From Fusarium oxysporum f. sp. lycopersici 4287 (lineage: Eukaryota > Ascomycota > Sordariomycetes > Hypocreales > Nectriaceae), in NCBI RefSeq assembly GCF_000149955.1, contig NC_030989.1, forward strand, positions 3,478,505-3,542,504: DNA of 64,000 nucleotides, given 5' to 3'. The position numbers and the translations under genes are program-made. The notes under the pieces are model-generated. The model ran no database searches, was not told the DNA's origin, and saw nothing but the letters and a program-made list of their open reading frames with translations. Position 1 is the first letter of the stretch. Each line of letters begins with the position of its first letter. Shown here piece after piece: positions 9,719-20,678 of this stretch.

Positions 9719-11176
9719 ATGGCTCATCACTTCCACGTTGGCGCTGCTACTGGACAGCATCTTCTCGATCCAATGTCACAGGGAATCGGTATCATGAGAG
9801 ATGTTGTCTCACGCTGGTCAGAACTCGATATCACACAGATCGGATCGCTTATCGCCATTGCCGGAACAGTACCTACAGCTTGGAGATTTCTACATCGTAT
9901 ATGGCATGAAGTCTATGGTACAATACGACGTTTCTTTCTCGCATCAGTGACGATTCCCGGTGGCGATCCTCTCAACAGAAGTGTTGTCAAATGGATTCTG
10001 GCTAACCGGGAACGACACTATCGCTCATTTCATGGACGCACCGATATCGGACAGAATGGAGATCGCGCAGCAGCTCTTAAAAAGACAAAGCATTCTATTC
10101 AGTATTCGCCCCATTGGAACACCAGGTGGCTATTTTATGACGGAAACCTGTTTCTTGTGACACGCAGAATCGACGACTTCAGCTCTTCTTTATCGGATCC
10201 TAGTTATGATGGTATCGGAGGGGAAGAGATCACTGTGAGCTGCTTTGGCTGGTCGGCTGAGCCCATCAAGGCCTTTATCGAATCATGTCGGGAGTATTCA
10301 GATCGGCAAACACAGTTTTTCGTGATTATCTACGCTCGAGATCGCTATGGTCTTTCGTGGAAACCAAAGGCACGGAAACCGATTCGACATTTAGAGACCG
10401 TTCACTTCGATAATGAGACGAAACAAGAGCTTCTTGGCGATATTCGGAATTATCTTGATCCCAAGACGCAAAAGAGATATCAGAGTCGGAGCATGCCTTA
10501 TAGACGAGGTTATCTATTTTACGGACCCCCTGGAACTGGAAAGTCGTCTCTGTCAGTTGCCATCGCTGGCGAATTTGGACTGGATCTTTATGAAGTCAAG
10601 ATTCCCAGTGTGGCCACGGATGCAGATCTGGAGCAGATGTTTCAGGAAATTCCTCCGCGTTGTGTCGTCTTGCTCGAAGATATCGATGCAGTTTGGACGG
10701 ATCGTTCAAACTCAGATAACGGGCAAGAGGGAAGTTCTGCGCCCAATTGCACCCTTTCCGGGCTTTTGAATGTCTTGGATGGCGTTGGTTCGGTTGAAGG
10801 ACGCATCATTATCATGACCACCAATCATCCCGAACAGTTGGACAGCGCATTGGTACGACCAGGACGAGTCGATATGAAGGTTCTCCTAGGCAACATCAGT
10901 CGAAAGTCAGCAGAAGAGATGTTCATTCGCATGTTTTCTCCTGATCTCGGATGCACCTCGCATCTTGATATGGATGAGATCAAGAAGCTTGCTGCGGAAT
11001 TTGGGAAAGAGATTCCCGACGATACGTTTACACCATCTTTATTGCAGGGCTTCTTTCAGTTGCATTTGGAGAGCCCTCAGGAGGCTGCTTCAAGTATAGG
11101 AGCTTGGGTTAAAAGGGAGCTCGAGAAGAGTTCGGAAAAGGAGTTTGAGCTTATTACGGGCAAGAGAAAGCTATAA
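9719..11176 (+). CDS. BCS1-like AAA ATPase
   Basis: A 485-aa intronless protein from the first ATG (MAHHFHVGAATG). The layout matches Bcs1: a hydrophobic segment near residues 40-60 (IGSLIAIAGTVPTAWRFL), a BCS1-N region, then the AAA module with Walker A GPPGTGKSS near residue 270, Walker B VVLLEDIDAVW near 316, and the second region of homology (MTTNHPEQLDSALVRPGRVD) with the arginine finger. Yeast Bcs1 in the mitochondrial inner membrane translocates the Rieske protein into complex III. Filamentous fungi carry many diverged BCS1-type paralogues of unknown role, and this intronless, somewhat short copy with sparse positive N-terminal residues is more likely one of those than the orthologue. 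ATPase residues look intact. Confidence 0.88.
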   Translation: MAHHFHVGAATGQHLLDPMSQGIGIMRDVVSRWSELDITQIGSLIAIAGTVPTAWRFLHRIWHEVYGTIRRFFLASVTIPGGDPLNRSVVKWILANRERHYRSFHGRTDIGQNGDRAAALKKTKHSIQYSPHWNTRWLFYDGNLFLVTRRIDDFSSSLSDPSYDGIGGEEITVSCFGWSAEPIKAFIESCREYSDRQTQFFVIIYARDRYGLSWKPKARKPIRHLETVHFDNETKQELLGDIRNYLDPKTQKRYQSRSMPYRRGYLFYGPPGTGKSSLSVAIAGEFGLDLYEVKIPSVATDADLEQMFQEIPPRCVVLLEDIDAVWTDRSNSDNGQEGSSAPNCTLSGLLNVLDGVGSVEGRIIIMTTNHPEQLDSALVRPGRVDMKVLLGNISRKSAEEMFIRMFSPDLGCTSHLDMDEIKKLAAEFGKEIPDDTFTPSLLQGFFQLHLESPQEAASSIGAWVKRELEKSSEKEFELITGKRKL

Positions 11177-11805
11177 CGTTAACTTAATTTGTGTATTATG
11201 TATTGTTAGATCTTGGGCTTGTACCACAGGGATGCGTTCTTCGACAATTTATCCATCCCATTTCTGGGGTTCAATAGAGGGTACTCTAATTTCAGTATCG
11301 CCATTTAATTTCTGACCGTCAACAGAGTCAGATTGACTCATTCAAATGGCTGCTCACAGCATCAAGGTCCGATGCAATGAGGACTTTCAAAAAGTATTGA
11401 AGATCGGGGTCGCTGTAACATGGCGCAGCACCAGCAGCTGACGATGATCTTGCTGCGCAGCGCTAGCGTGAGAGGCGGGTCGATCGCGTCGCTCCATTGA
11501 TACCCTTTTGGGACAAGATCATCATTAGGGGACAGGGCTGAAAATTGGAGCAGCGAAACTGCAGGGAATGATGAGGCCATTTAAGACCAATTGGGGAAGA
11601 TTCACGCGATCAGCTGTACAGTAAGATGTCCTGGTGGCTGTGCAGCAGCGAGACTGATCAATCAAGTGCTGTCTAGTGACATATTCGCTGTAGAATTGTT
11701 CTCGAAGGATGCTTCAACGGGGTGCCTGGGGCTCAGACCTGGTTCCGGAGCGAGGAAGCTGACGACAGACGTCACCCTAGGCTGTATCAAGCCAAAGATT
11801 CCATG
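11177..11805. other. Intergenic region
   Basis: A 72-residue minus-strand open frame (11362..11580) has an ATG but no domain or neighbour support. The tract otherwise holds the upstream region of the next Gly-rich gene. Confidence 0.4.
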
Positions 11806-11813
11806 TATATAAA
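11806..11813 (+). promoter_or_regulatory. TATA box of the second Met-Cys-x-Pro gene
   Basis: TATATAAA lies about 225 bp upstream of the ATG at 12033 and is followed by a C/A-rich leader. Confidence 0.5.
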
Positions 11814-12032
11814 TGCGTGTTATTCCCTGGTCGATATCTATCAATTATCTCATCATCACAAACAATCCTACAAAGAAAAAGTCTTTTACTACAAACTGCC
11901 TGCTTCTATAAACTATAACTGCAATTTCCCAGCTTGCATTACCAAACGAAACCAACTTCTTGTCTGCTGCAACATTAGCAACCAAGTCAATCATCGACAT
12001 AATACACAAACCCAACCACACACACCACCAAC

Positions 12033-12314
12033 ATGTGTATACCACTCTTCAGAAAGAAAAAACATGATCGGGTCTACAATTACCATCCACAACCAGCCAT
12101 GGGCTACTCGAAAAAATACGGCTATAACAACTACGGATACTACAACGGCGGCAAGAAGTCACGTAAACACGGCCGTCACTACGCCTCAGCGGCCGGTGAT
12201 TTAGCGGGAGCTTGGGCCGATTATAGCGGAGGAGGTCACCATGGAGGAGGTCATTGTGATGGCGGCGGTGGAGGCGGCGGCGCAGATGGTGGAGGTGGAG
12301 GAGGATGCTCATAA
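12033..12314 (+). CDS. Small Met-Cys-Ile-Pro Gly-rich protein
   Basis: A 93-residue intronless product. It starts MCIPLFRKKKHDR (Cys2, hydrophobic pair, basic cluster), continues with a Tyr/Asn/Lys-rich middle (YGYNNYGYYNGG), then GDLAGAWADYSGGGHH and a Gly-rich tail ending Gly-Cys-Ser. The architecture parallels 875, 12914 and 14091. A Cys2 plus polybasic start is a known context for palmitoylation; that is inference here. The Gly-rich, aromatic-dotted middle resembles low-complexity phase-separating or wall-associated sequences, without a specific assignment. The family N-terminus, TATA box and CA-rich leader support the start. Confidence 0.6.
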   Translation: MCIPLFRKKKHDRVYNYHPQPAMGYSKKYGYNNYGYYNGGKKSRKHGRHYASAAGDLAGAWADYSGGGHHGGGHCDGGGGGGGADGGGGGGCS

Positions 12315-12913
12315 ACTAATGTAACATTGGGCTTTGGAGTTTCATGGTAGATATCTTGTAATATACGGGCTTGGCAGGAGACATTCGATTTGTACAGTAT
12401 TGTATTTTATTAGGCCAGCACACAATCTGAGAAGCATTCGCAACATTATCATATACCTTACTTGGGCATGCCCGTCTTTCAGATGTAAACCATGCCATCT
12501 GGTGGCTATACAATGCAAGGACTGGCCAAGCATATGCACAAGGTACATTATTACGCTAGAAATGTTCTGGGCAAGTAGCTGAGATTACAGCTTGGCTGGC
12601 TGAGCCTTGCTGTTCAGTGGGATAAGCTGACTGATGTGACCCCGAATTGAAAGTTATGGATTTGTAGGCTCGCCAAACGCTCTTGGCAAAACAAAAATGT
12701 TGGTATTTAAGAATGGTCTGAAGTGCGAATGCTCAGAGTTCGAGACTCTCATTAAAATTCTTATGTTGCTTTTCAAACGCAAGTGACAAGGTCATCCTCC
12801 AGGACAACAATCTTATCAGACCAATACAAGCAGGATTCTCACCACCGAGCAAATCCACACATCTTTCATACAAGTACATATACGAGCGAAGTCTTTCATC
12901 GTCCTTTGCAACA
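12315..12913. other. Intergenic region between two Met-Cys-x-Pro genes
   Basis: It holds the 3' flank of 12033 and the promoter of 12914, with a weaker TATTTAAG at 12704..12711. A long plus-strand frame starting in this gap at 12783 is an alternate-frame shadow of the Gly-rich gene. Confidence 0.4.
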
Positions 12914-13219
12914 ATGTGTCTACCGTTTTTTAGACGAAAACGAGATCAGGAGGAGGATTACTACGCAAACAACTACAATACTGCCAACAACGTCAACCAG
13001 GGAGCTGCGTACATTCGACTTCTTGGCGCTGGTCATCACTTCATCGGAGACTGGGATCAGGGCGGTAGTGATGTTGGGGGCAAAGGCGGAGGCGGGGATG
13101 CCGCTGCAGGATGCGATAGTTATGGCTGTGATAGTGGGGGCGGAGGAGATAGTGGTGGAGGAGGTGATGGAGCAGGAGGAGGCGGCGGTGGATGTGACGG
13201 GGGAGGTGGAGGATGCTGA
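12914..13219 (+). CDS. Small Met-Cys-Leu-Pro-Phe Gly/Cys-rich protein
   Basis: A 101-residue intronless product. It begins MCLPFFRRKRDQEED, has an Asn/Tyr-rich stretch, then RLLGAGHHFIGDWDQGG, and a Gly/Asp/Cys tail with cysteines separated by Gly runs, ending GGGGC. The central GHH...GDW segment resembles the GDLAGAWADY...GGGHH part of the neighbour at 12033, supporting paralogy beyond the first residues. Asp and Cys in the Gly tail could bind metal (speculative). It lies 600 bp after 12033 in the same orientation, so tandem duplication is likely. The overlapping 196-aa frame in another register is explained by Gly-codon shadowing. Confidence 0.6.
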   Translation: MCLPFFRRKRDQEEDYYANNYNTANNVNQGAAYIRLLGAGHHFIGDWDQGGSDVGGKGGGGDAAAGCDSYGCDSGGGGDSGGGGDGAGGGGGGCDGGGGGC

Positions 13220-14090
13220 TGAGAATATCTGTTCATACGTAGTTGTAAATAGGGGTTTTGAGCTGGGATTGTTAAACGTAGTTGAGACTGTTGGCCTCAG
13301 AGCAGGCGTTGACGATGCAATTCGCAAATGCCTTAAGAAACAAGCTCTCACAGTCTACCATTCCCCTTCGTAGCCACTGGATCTAGAAGTGCCTAAGTTA
13401 GAGCTTCGCTGGAAGAACCTGGTTGAGTCTGATCTATGTGCAAAGGTACTCGATTTTGTAAGTACATTTCGGAGGAAATTGTAGGCTTTCTAATTATCCA
13501 CTTGTTTACATCGTCAAACCATTGTGGTAATAACAGTAGACAAGTTTATCAGGCTTCTAGATAAGGCTGTTTCTCATCTGTTAGGGGCCGGTCGATCATT
13601 GCTCCATCATCTCACATTTCTAGTCTAGATCATCAAAACTGCATGTAGGCTGACAGCATCAGAGGCGAACTTGATCAAGAAAAGTAATGACCGATAATTG
13701 TGCTTGCTGTCGCATGATTTAACACCACTTACGGCTGCATAGCCTTTTTAATTGACCATCCACCATCGCTCATCGCCAAGCATTGGTCCAGAAACCTGGA
13801 CGGTTTCAGCAATTGTGATGCCTAGAGCTGAGCCTTGGCTTCAAGCAGGGATTAACGCCCACAGTCACGTCATTGCTACCGTTGATCGTATGCTGTTGCC
13901 AGACATCAGAAGATTTATATAAGGCCAATCAGTATCCACCTCATTGAATAACTTGCCACGAAGATCTATTCCAGGCTATCAATAACACAAAGCCTCATTA
14001 AGTACTCTGGCTCACATCGCATCATTATAGCAACACCCTCTGTTATTGAGTATAAACAAAGAGTCCTGAATTTCGCACGAACCTACAACA
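13220..14090. other. Intergenic region with promoter of the fourth family gene
   Basis: About 870 bp without a supported gene. TATATAAG at 13916..13923 precedes the ATG at 14091 by about 170 bp. Confidence 0.45.
13916..13923 (+). promoter_or_regulatory. TATA box of the fourth Met-Cys-x-Pro gene
   Basis: TATATAAG lies upstream of a CA-rich leader that ends aacaATGTG. Confidence 0.5.
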
Positions 14091-14402
14091 ATGTGTATGC
14101 CATTCTCTACCAGGCTCCAAGATCCTGTTGATCCACCCCCGCGCTACTACAAGAACTATAGCAGCGAGTACCCAGTTTCCGGCAGCAGTGCGTGTTCCCG
14201 ACAAAGAGATCATACCCGCGGGAACGAAATCAATGAAATGAACGCTGCCAGCAAAGAGGCCCGTGCTAGAAACAAGACAAAGAAGCGGTCTTTTGTGTTT
14301 CATAACCCCGGTGGTCGAGGAAGTACACATCATCATGGGGGCTTTATGGGAGCGATGGCTGGCGGTGCTGGAGGGGGAGGGGGTGGTGTTGGTGGTTTCT
14401 GA
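14091..14402 (+). CDS. Small Met-Cys-Met-Pro-Phe Gly-tailed protein
   Basis: A 103-residue intronless product. It starts MCMPFSTRLQDPVDPPPRY, has a charged middle (EINEMNAASKEARARNKTKKRS) and a short Gly-rich end (GGAGGGGGGVGGF) after a His run. It is the most diverged of the four family members: it has less basic charge right after Cys2 and no terminal Cys, but it keeps Met-Cys-x-Pro-Phe, the Gly tail, the TATA box and the leader style. No domain is recognised. A membrane-tethered low-complexity protein is the working inference. Confidence 0.55.
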   Translation: MCMPFSTRLQDPVDPPPRYYKNYSSEYPVSGSSACSRQRDHTRGNEINEMNAASKEARARNKTKKRSFVFHNPGGRGSTHHHGGFMGAMAGGAGGGGGGVGGF

Positions 14403-14673
14403 TGGCGTTTACATATCAATGCACATATGGTACTATCCTCATGGCCTCTGTAAGAGCTGTCATAGGGGTTGTTAAGTATTGAGCCTTTCGGGTCACTGGA
14501 TTCGAGTGGGATAGTTAGGCAGGGTGCTGCGTAACACTGGACTTAGTTTCCTTGCTTCGGGATCGATTCATAGGCGATATCATCTCAAATCTACTTGCGA
14601 TTTTCTCATGTATATATTTCTTGAAGTTCTGAACACCACTACATACGTTCCTTCTCCAAAATCCTTAGAATCT

Positions 14674-15904
14674 CTAATTTTCTGTGAAGACACTCTTAGC
14701 TCCTCCATCAATGGCAACCCATGCCTTGGTGAGAAACTCCTCAGGCTGGGTAAACTCATAGTCTGGCAAAAGTTTGTTCCACTCTTCAGAAACCCGCAGA
14801 GCTCCATGCTTAATTCCCAGAAGGAAGCACTTGATCATATCGGCAGCAACCTTCTCGCGCATCTCAACCGGAATTGATGGGTGTTCGGGGAGTGGAAGCC
14901 ACGAAGCTTTGACGATACCGGTTTCGAGGTCCCCGCTCTTCAAATACTCGACTTTGAACTTTTGACCTTGAAACCTGATTAGTATCTTGTCCGAATATTG
15001 CTCTCCTTTGGGCTATCCCTACCTCGGATCTTCTCGCCAAGAGCAACAAGTTCATTCATCGTAATGTCTGTACCCTTCACACCACTGACGACCGGCCACT
15101 CTCCTTCGTATTCAACGGCTAGAGCAGTTACTTTTGCTGCGTCTTGGGCAGTTGTGAGTGTTATTACCGCTTCTCCATCGTCAACAAGAAGGGCTCGGCA
15201 GCCATGAAAGTTGACCGGCGTTTCGAAAAGGTTGACGTGCTTGGATGACTTATGTGGGTAGGTCATGTAGTTGGTGAAGAGTCCAAACTGGAAGAGCGTG
15301 TATTCAATGACCTACAAATAAGCTTTAGTGGATCTTGCGTGGTGCTAGATGGGGTGCGGTACCTTTTTGTCCTTGTTGAGCTCTGCAAGGTACTCACGCG
15401 CTGACGTCTTGAAGTCATACCAGGGAAAATAATCCAGATTAGACCTACCCGCTATTAGCTATACACCAAGCCACAAGGTTGTTTGACCTACGAAGCCCAT
15501 TCACTGGGAGCAAAGCGTTTCACACCCGCTCGGACCGCCGCGTCGATCAACTTTTCCTGCGGCCCAGCAGCTGTATCACCAGGGGCGACAGACATGAAAG
15601 ATAGAACTGTATGTACGCCCTCTAAGATCTTGGTAAGTTCTTCAACATTGTCGTATTTCGTTTTGAACCACTTCACTCCAGCGGCGATTTCTATTTCTGG
15701 CGCATCCTGAGATGTCAGTTGAGAAGTGTTGGCCAGGGAGCATCGCATACCTTTCGAGACAGAATGATTATCTCGTGCTTTTTTCTGGCCATGAGAGCAT
15801 CTAGTACCTCTTGGCCGACATCTAGAACTCGGTCAATAACCTTTATCGCAAATCGAGGATAAAGACTTACTGCCAGCTCCTCCTGCAATTGCGATTTTGA
15901 CCAT
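14674..15904 (-). CDS. NmrA-like / isoflavone-reductase-like NAD(P)-binding protein (6 exons)
   Basis: Minus-strand exons in order of translation are 15904..15871, 15821..15751, 15706..15492, 15444..15363, 15311..15023 and 14966..14674. Phases close and give 327 aa. The N-terminus MVKIAIAGGAGNVGQ contains the GGxGxxG dinucleotide-binding loop, which exists only after joining the first two exons. GVKRFAPSEWAS matches the RF(x)PSE(W) signature of NmrA / isoflavone-reductase-like atypical SDRs. These proteins are NADPH-dependent reductases or redox-sensing regulators in fungi. The gene is divergent from the Zn2Cys6 regulator at 16249 with 344 bp between ATGs, an arrangement typical of regulator-target pairs. 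All introns are 47-58 bp, and I see no lesion. Confidence 0.85.
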
Positions 15905-16248
15905 ATTGAAACCAATCTGTACGCTTTATCGACACTAGATGATACTCACACTTTGAACCCATCACTAAAGACTTATCTGTTCTGTCTCTTATATACTCTC
16001 TTGTACCCTGAACTTCCGCCAATTCGTAGGGCCGCTGCGTTCGTCCGCCGGCATTGCCAACGCCATGATGTTTATTCCCGATGCTTATCCCCGTCTTACG
16101 ATCTCAACAGCATGACAAATCCACCTCGAAAGCTCCGGGAAATCGGCGGACGAATGCCCAGCAGAATCCTTCGACTGTCAGCTTTTGTCTCCCACTCCGT
16201 ACGCCGCCATAATTTACCATTCTCCTCATTCTATCCTACAAATCAATC
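15905..16248. promoter_or_regulatory. Shared divergent promoter with CCG/CGG motifs
   Basis: This is a 344-bp bidirectional region. At 16135-16146 there is CCG-N6-CGG, and near 16044-16051 there is a GTCCGCCGG stretch. CGG/CCG half-sites are what Zn2Cys6 dimers bind, so autoregulation by the adjacent regulator is plausible (inference). Confidence 0.35.
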
Positions 16249-18507
16249 ATGGGAGAACGCATATCATTGGACGAGCAGTACCCATTGCCTGACTCCGCTT
16301 CGGCGGACAATTCCGCGCCAGCCCCAAAACGTCGGAAGCTACGCAAGGGAACAGCCTCTTGCTGGGAGTGTAAGCGGCGGAAAGCGAAATGCATCTTCTC
16401 CGATGATCTCGGTATCTGCGACTCATGCAAGAGGCGCGGAACAGACTGTGTGAGTCAGGAATCTGAGAAGCCGCCTGAAGTTGGAAGCAATAAGCACATC
16501 GTGGATCGGCTTGGGGAGGTTGAAGCCTTGGTACAGCATCTTCTCAAGAATGCACAATCCGACAGGCGATCCCGAAATGGTTTGGTTTCGCCGTCGAGCT
16601 CGGTATCGAGAAGACGAAGCGAAGATGGACATAGACGTTCAAAGTCACCCGCAGTCGTTAACACCAATGCCGCATCAACAGACGATGCTTCCCTCTCAGT
16701 AAGTCAAGTATGAAGGCATGACTTGAAGTATGATACTCACAAATGGTAGATCCACCCCATAGAACTTACACCACAGTCCGATATATCACCGCCATCTCAC
16801 ATTCCCGACGATCCAGGACCCTACGATGCTGTGTACCAAGCCCTGATATCTGCTTGGCCAAGCGCAGAAGACATGAAAATAATCATGAGCGTCCCAGTAG
16901 AATCCTCGCAAATTATCAGAGCAATGACATGTGCACCACCAAAGGAACGCGGTTCAAGGCTCCCATCTCCGTCCAGCTTGCTTCGCTTGCCACCACGAGG
17001 AGCTCATCCTGTCCTCGTCGCTAGGAAAATGCTCGTACTCGCCACCTTTCTCCAAGGCACTCTGATTTCATCAGAAAAGCACCTTGAAAAGCTCAGCACA
17101 AGCTACGAGAACATAATGGCACAGATTGTCAAAGTCGCGCATGATCATGTCACCTGCAACGATGACCTAATTTCCTCACTCGAAGGCATAGAATGCATCA
17201 TGCTCGAGGGTCTTTATGAGAACTACGCAGGCAATCTCCGCCGATCGTGGCTTGCGGCGCGTCGTGCTGTCATGATAGCCCAGGTTTTGGGCCTCAACAA
17301 GGGCATTGTTCCACCCTCGGTAAGAGGAGCCACCGTTGAACCAGATGATTTATGGTTCCGTGTGATCAACCTCGATCGATATCTTTGCCTGATGCTAGGT
17401 CTGCCCCAGAGCGCACCTGATGAACCAGTTGGCAACCTCGATGCGCTTGACTCTTACTCAGCAAATCGGAAAATGCAACATCTCTGCTCAATCGCCTGCG
17501 CCCGTTTATTGAGTAGAAGAACATCGGGCATTTTTAATCAATCACTCACCAGAGAGATTGACAAGTTGCTACGAGATGCATGTACATCTATGCCAGCCCA
17601 GTGGTGGATCATGCCCAATTTGTCTTCCCACTACGAGCTCGCCGATAAAATCCGCGAGACTCTTCGTTTCAACGATCATTTCATGCAGTATCACCTTCTA
17701 CTACAGCTCCATATGCCTTATCTATTAAAGGTCGAAGGGGGAGAAGAGTGGAAGTACAACAAGTTGACGGCTGTAACAGCAAGTCGAGAAATCCTGTCGC
17801 GTTTCGTCTCCATCCGCTCAATTCCTCAGTCACGATATCACTGCCGCGGAACAGATTTAATCGCCTTTATGTCGTGTACAGCCTTAACTATCGCTCACAT
17901 TCTTTGTGATGAGCGTCACAAAAGGATTGAGGAGCAGGGCTTTCACTTCCTTACACAACAGCGGTTGAGTGATCGTGGGCTCATCGAACAGGTGCTGAAA
18001 ATAGCACAAGATGGTTTGCGCAGAACGAATGATGATATTTCGAAGAGACTAATGACTCTACTGCACTATCTTCTGGCGATTGAGGATAATGTGACAGCTG
18101 GGGTACGCTATAGTGTTTCTTTTGCCGAAGAGTTGGTGAAGAATGGGAATTTGGGTCATCATGTCAAAGCCAGTGACGATGGAACAGCTCTCGACATTTA
18201 TCTGCCCAATTTTCCTATGATCAAGATTGTGAGGCGTGATCCCTATGGAACGGAAAGGCCACCTATCACAATGGAAGTTCCTTGGGGCAATATAGCATTG
18301 GATCGGCCCGGGCCAGGGGACGCCTTAGGAGATGACCATTTGGTTGATCCTATACCTTCTTCATCAACTCATGAAAGAGAAAGTGTGAGAACAGATCTGG
18401 ATGAGCCCTCTTCTCTACAGGATATCCCAGTGGCAGATTCATGGGCGTTAGAGGGTCTGGATATGAGCTTTCTTGATAATTGGGTGGAAGGGCCAGTGTT
18501 CGTCTGA
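16249..18507 (+). CDS. Zn2Cys6 (GAL4-type) transcription factor
   Basis: Exons are 16249..16698 and 16750..18507 (51-bp intron, phase 0), giving 735 aa. The zinc cluster uses Cys38, Cys41, Cys48, Cys57, Cys60 and Cys67 (C-x2-C-x6-C-x8-C-x2-C-x6-C), preceded by a basic PKRRKLRK nuclear signal. A Ser/Arg-rich linker follows. The central part has the fungal-specific transcription factor domain look (AGNLRRSWLAARRAVMIAQ, PDDLWFRVINLDRYLCLMLG). The acidic C-terminus could activate transcription. It probably controls neighbouring metabolic genes: NmrA-like reductase upstream, HSL esterase downstream. A second, out-of-frame ATG context was rejected because only this frame carries the cluster. Confidence 0.9.
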
Positions 18508-18684
18508 AGGGCTGATGATGTCTCAAGTATTGGTGCTGCTGGAAGATATATGTTTATCTATTCCATCAACATGTGCATGTCTAACTATGTCTATGAACGG
18601 GTATCTATTTAGCTTTTTAAGGCCATGAGCCTTGATTATTCCCCAGACCTCAGTTGTGCTAATTGACTTCCGCCTAAGGTACTC

Positions 18685-19976
18685 TCACTTTCTTGTATGC
18701 TTGGCCAAGAAGTTATTATATCTCTCATAAAACTGTACGCTTTGCGATGTTTGGGGAAGGATGACGGGGAACCAATGCGGCAGCCCAGCATATGAGTAAA
18801 TTTCCACGTTCACACCATCTTTCTTGAGAGCTTCAGCGTAGGCGAATGAATCATCTCGAAGGACATCAGTTCCACCGCATTGAATCACTAGGGCCTGTTA
18901 GTTTAATCATGTAAATCTATGAAACCGCTTACGTGTTGGCGGGAGCCCTTTGAATGATTCCGCAAGGAGAGGCGAGTGTCTGTAGTCTGGCTTCGCGTCA
19001 GGGACATGAGCATCTAAGACCGTCTCCATATTTATTGTGCTCAGGACAGCGTCGTCGGAGTTTTGGACATAGCTGCCATATTCGTATTTATCCTTGGGGA
19101 AGAATTTGGGATGACACGTTGATGGAAAATGCAGCACTTGGGCGATAACTCCAGCTACACCGTCTCTGACGCAGTCTAGGGCGAGGGAAGCAGCCTGCAT
19201 GGTTGTCAGATTGTTTACCATGAGTAAAATGAAAGGGAAGGCTCACGAGTTGGCCGCCAGCAGAGCCTCCACTGATTATGATTTTCTCTGGGTCAATTCC
19301 TAACCTGCTTGCGTTCTTCTTACACTGAAGAGGGTCAGCCCACTGCCTTCAACGAAGTTTATGCTACCAACTCACCCAGATGAGCCCGTCGTAACAATCA
19401 TTGATTGGTGTTGGGAAGGGATGCTCTGGGGCTCTGGATCCGTTAGCAAAACTTCTGTACATCTTTTGGAGATGGGGTATTTACGTCCTGTAATCGACAC
19501 TGACTACAATAACGCTGGTGTTAGTAGCAGCATATACGTTGTCAACGCCATCGACTTCATGGCGGCCAAGACACCAGCCTTACAAGTGTCAGCTAAGCTT
19601 GTCGATCGGCTTGGTCCATACACATACCTCCACCGTGTATTCGATACATCAAAACAGCGTTTTCCTTAACATTAGGCGACTTGTACACCTTGAGCTCAAT
19701 CATGGTGCCATCACGAGTAGTAATGTCGATCAGTGATGTGACAACATCTTTGTAACGATCAGGCCCACCCGGGGGCATGACTGCGTCTGAATCACCAGCG
19801 ACTGCGCGGACACTGGGAAAGTCGGGAAGGGAAAAAAGAGATTCATATGTCTTTCGGATGGAAGGTTCTGCTTGTTCATACTCGGGAGTCTTTTTGGAAA
19901 GATGGCCATATTTCGGGAGCGGCGTGAAAGGCGCGTTGAGGTCGAAGTAATCGTAAGTAGTTTTCATATAGCCCAT
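18685..19976 (-). CDS. Alpha/beta hydrolase, HSL/carboxylesterase type (6 exons)
   Basis: Minus-strand exons are 19976..19628, 19578..19485, 19433..19376, 19324..19247, 19194..18933 and 18887..18685, giving 347 aa with consistent phases. After splicing the protein shows the oxyanion-hole HGGG (about residues 114-117), VSVDYRTAPEHPFP, the nucleophile elbow GGSAGG (Ser188), Asp288 in GGTDVLRDD and His318 in AGLPHWFP. This is a full catalytic triad of the hormone-sensitive-lipase family. It should hydrolyse short-chain or arylic esters; there is no signal peptide, so it is intracellular. It is convergent with the Zn2Cys6 gene (177 bp apart). The choice of the last acceptor (after CCCTAG) was fixed by reading frame. 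Confidence 0.87.
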
Positions 19977-20678
19977 TGTGACTAGTTGGAGATGATCCTG
20001 GTTGGCGGTGTAAGTATGAATGGCTATGGTGCTGAGATAGACTGAATAAATTTTAGAAATATTTGCCAGTGAGTTGCATAGTCTATAATGTCTTCTCTTT
20101 CAAGGGATTTCCTGGGTTTATAAGGCCTTTTCTGCCGTTTCATTCTCATCCTCCGCGGGCCCGAAAGCCCGGAACATTCACTGACACTAAATGATTCATC
20201 GTGGCTGTGGCCTAATGTGGTTTAGTGCATACTTACTCAAGTCCAACTTGTAAGCCAATTTTATCGGAATGAGGCTGCCAAGTTAGGAAAGGACATTTTT
20301 GTAGGCTTTCTTTGGCAGAGTATCGATGTACTTCTTAACTGAGTGTAACCTTGCACAAAGCTCATGAAAAAGAAGAGTTGAATGAATCATTCTGACAACC
20401 TGGTCGGGGCCAGCCTCCTACATTTTTATCTCGCTCGACCGGTCTTCTAGATTAACCTCACAATTGCTGACATTTTACCTGAATCGAATTGTCATTCTCG
20501 TAATAGTTTAAAGAGAGGCACTTTACGGTGATTATCCGCAAATATCCTCCAAAACTCTCAAGGCTTACGTCGTGGATTCGGACCCTGGCAAGAAGACTTG
20601 AGAGTCACCTTCGTGTACCTGTTACCTTCCGTCCTCTCACTGATACGGGGTTTGGCATGAAGTAAGCTATCTGCCCAT
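19977..20678. other. Intergenic region with one half of a diverged repeat
   Basis: About 700 bp without a gene. Part of it (about 20504-20572) is similar to about 23754-23826, with many differences being C/T or G/A. Confidence 0.4.
20504..20572 (+). repeat. Diverged repeat copy A
   Basis: The stretch TTTAAAGAGAGGCAC followed by a TTTACGGTGATTATC-like segment matches 23754-23826 by eye. Differences are mostly transitions and one short indel, as expected of RIP-affected repeats. The boundaries are approximate. Confidence 0.4.

Noticed and set aside
11362..11580. 72-aa minus-strand frame
   Set aside because: No domain, no splice or promoter support, no family resemblance.
12783..13373. 196-aa plus-strand frame over the Gly/Cys-rich gene
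   Set aside because: Alternate register of the 12914 gene; it is long only because GGN-rich DNA lacks stops, and it lacks the family N-terminus.
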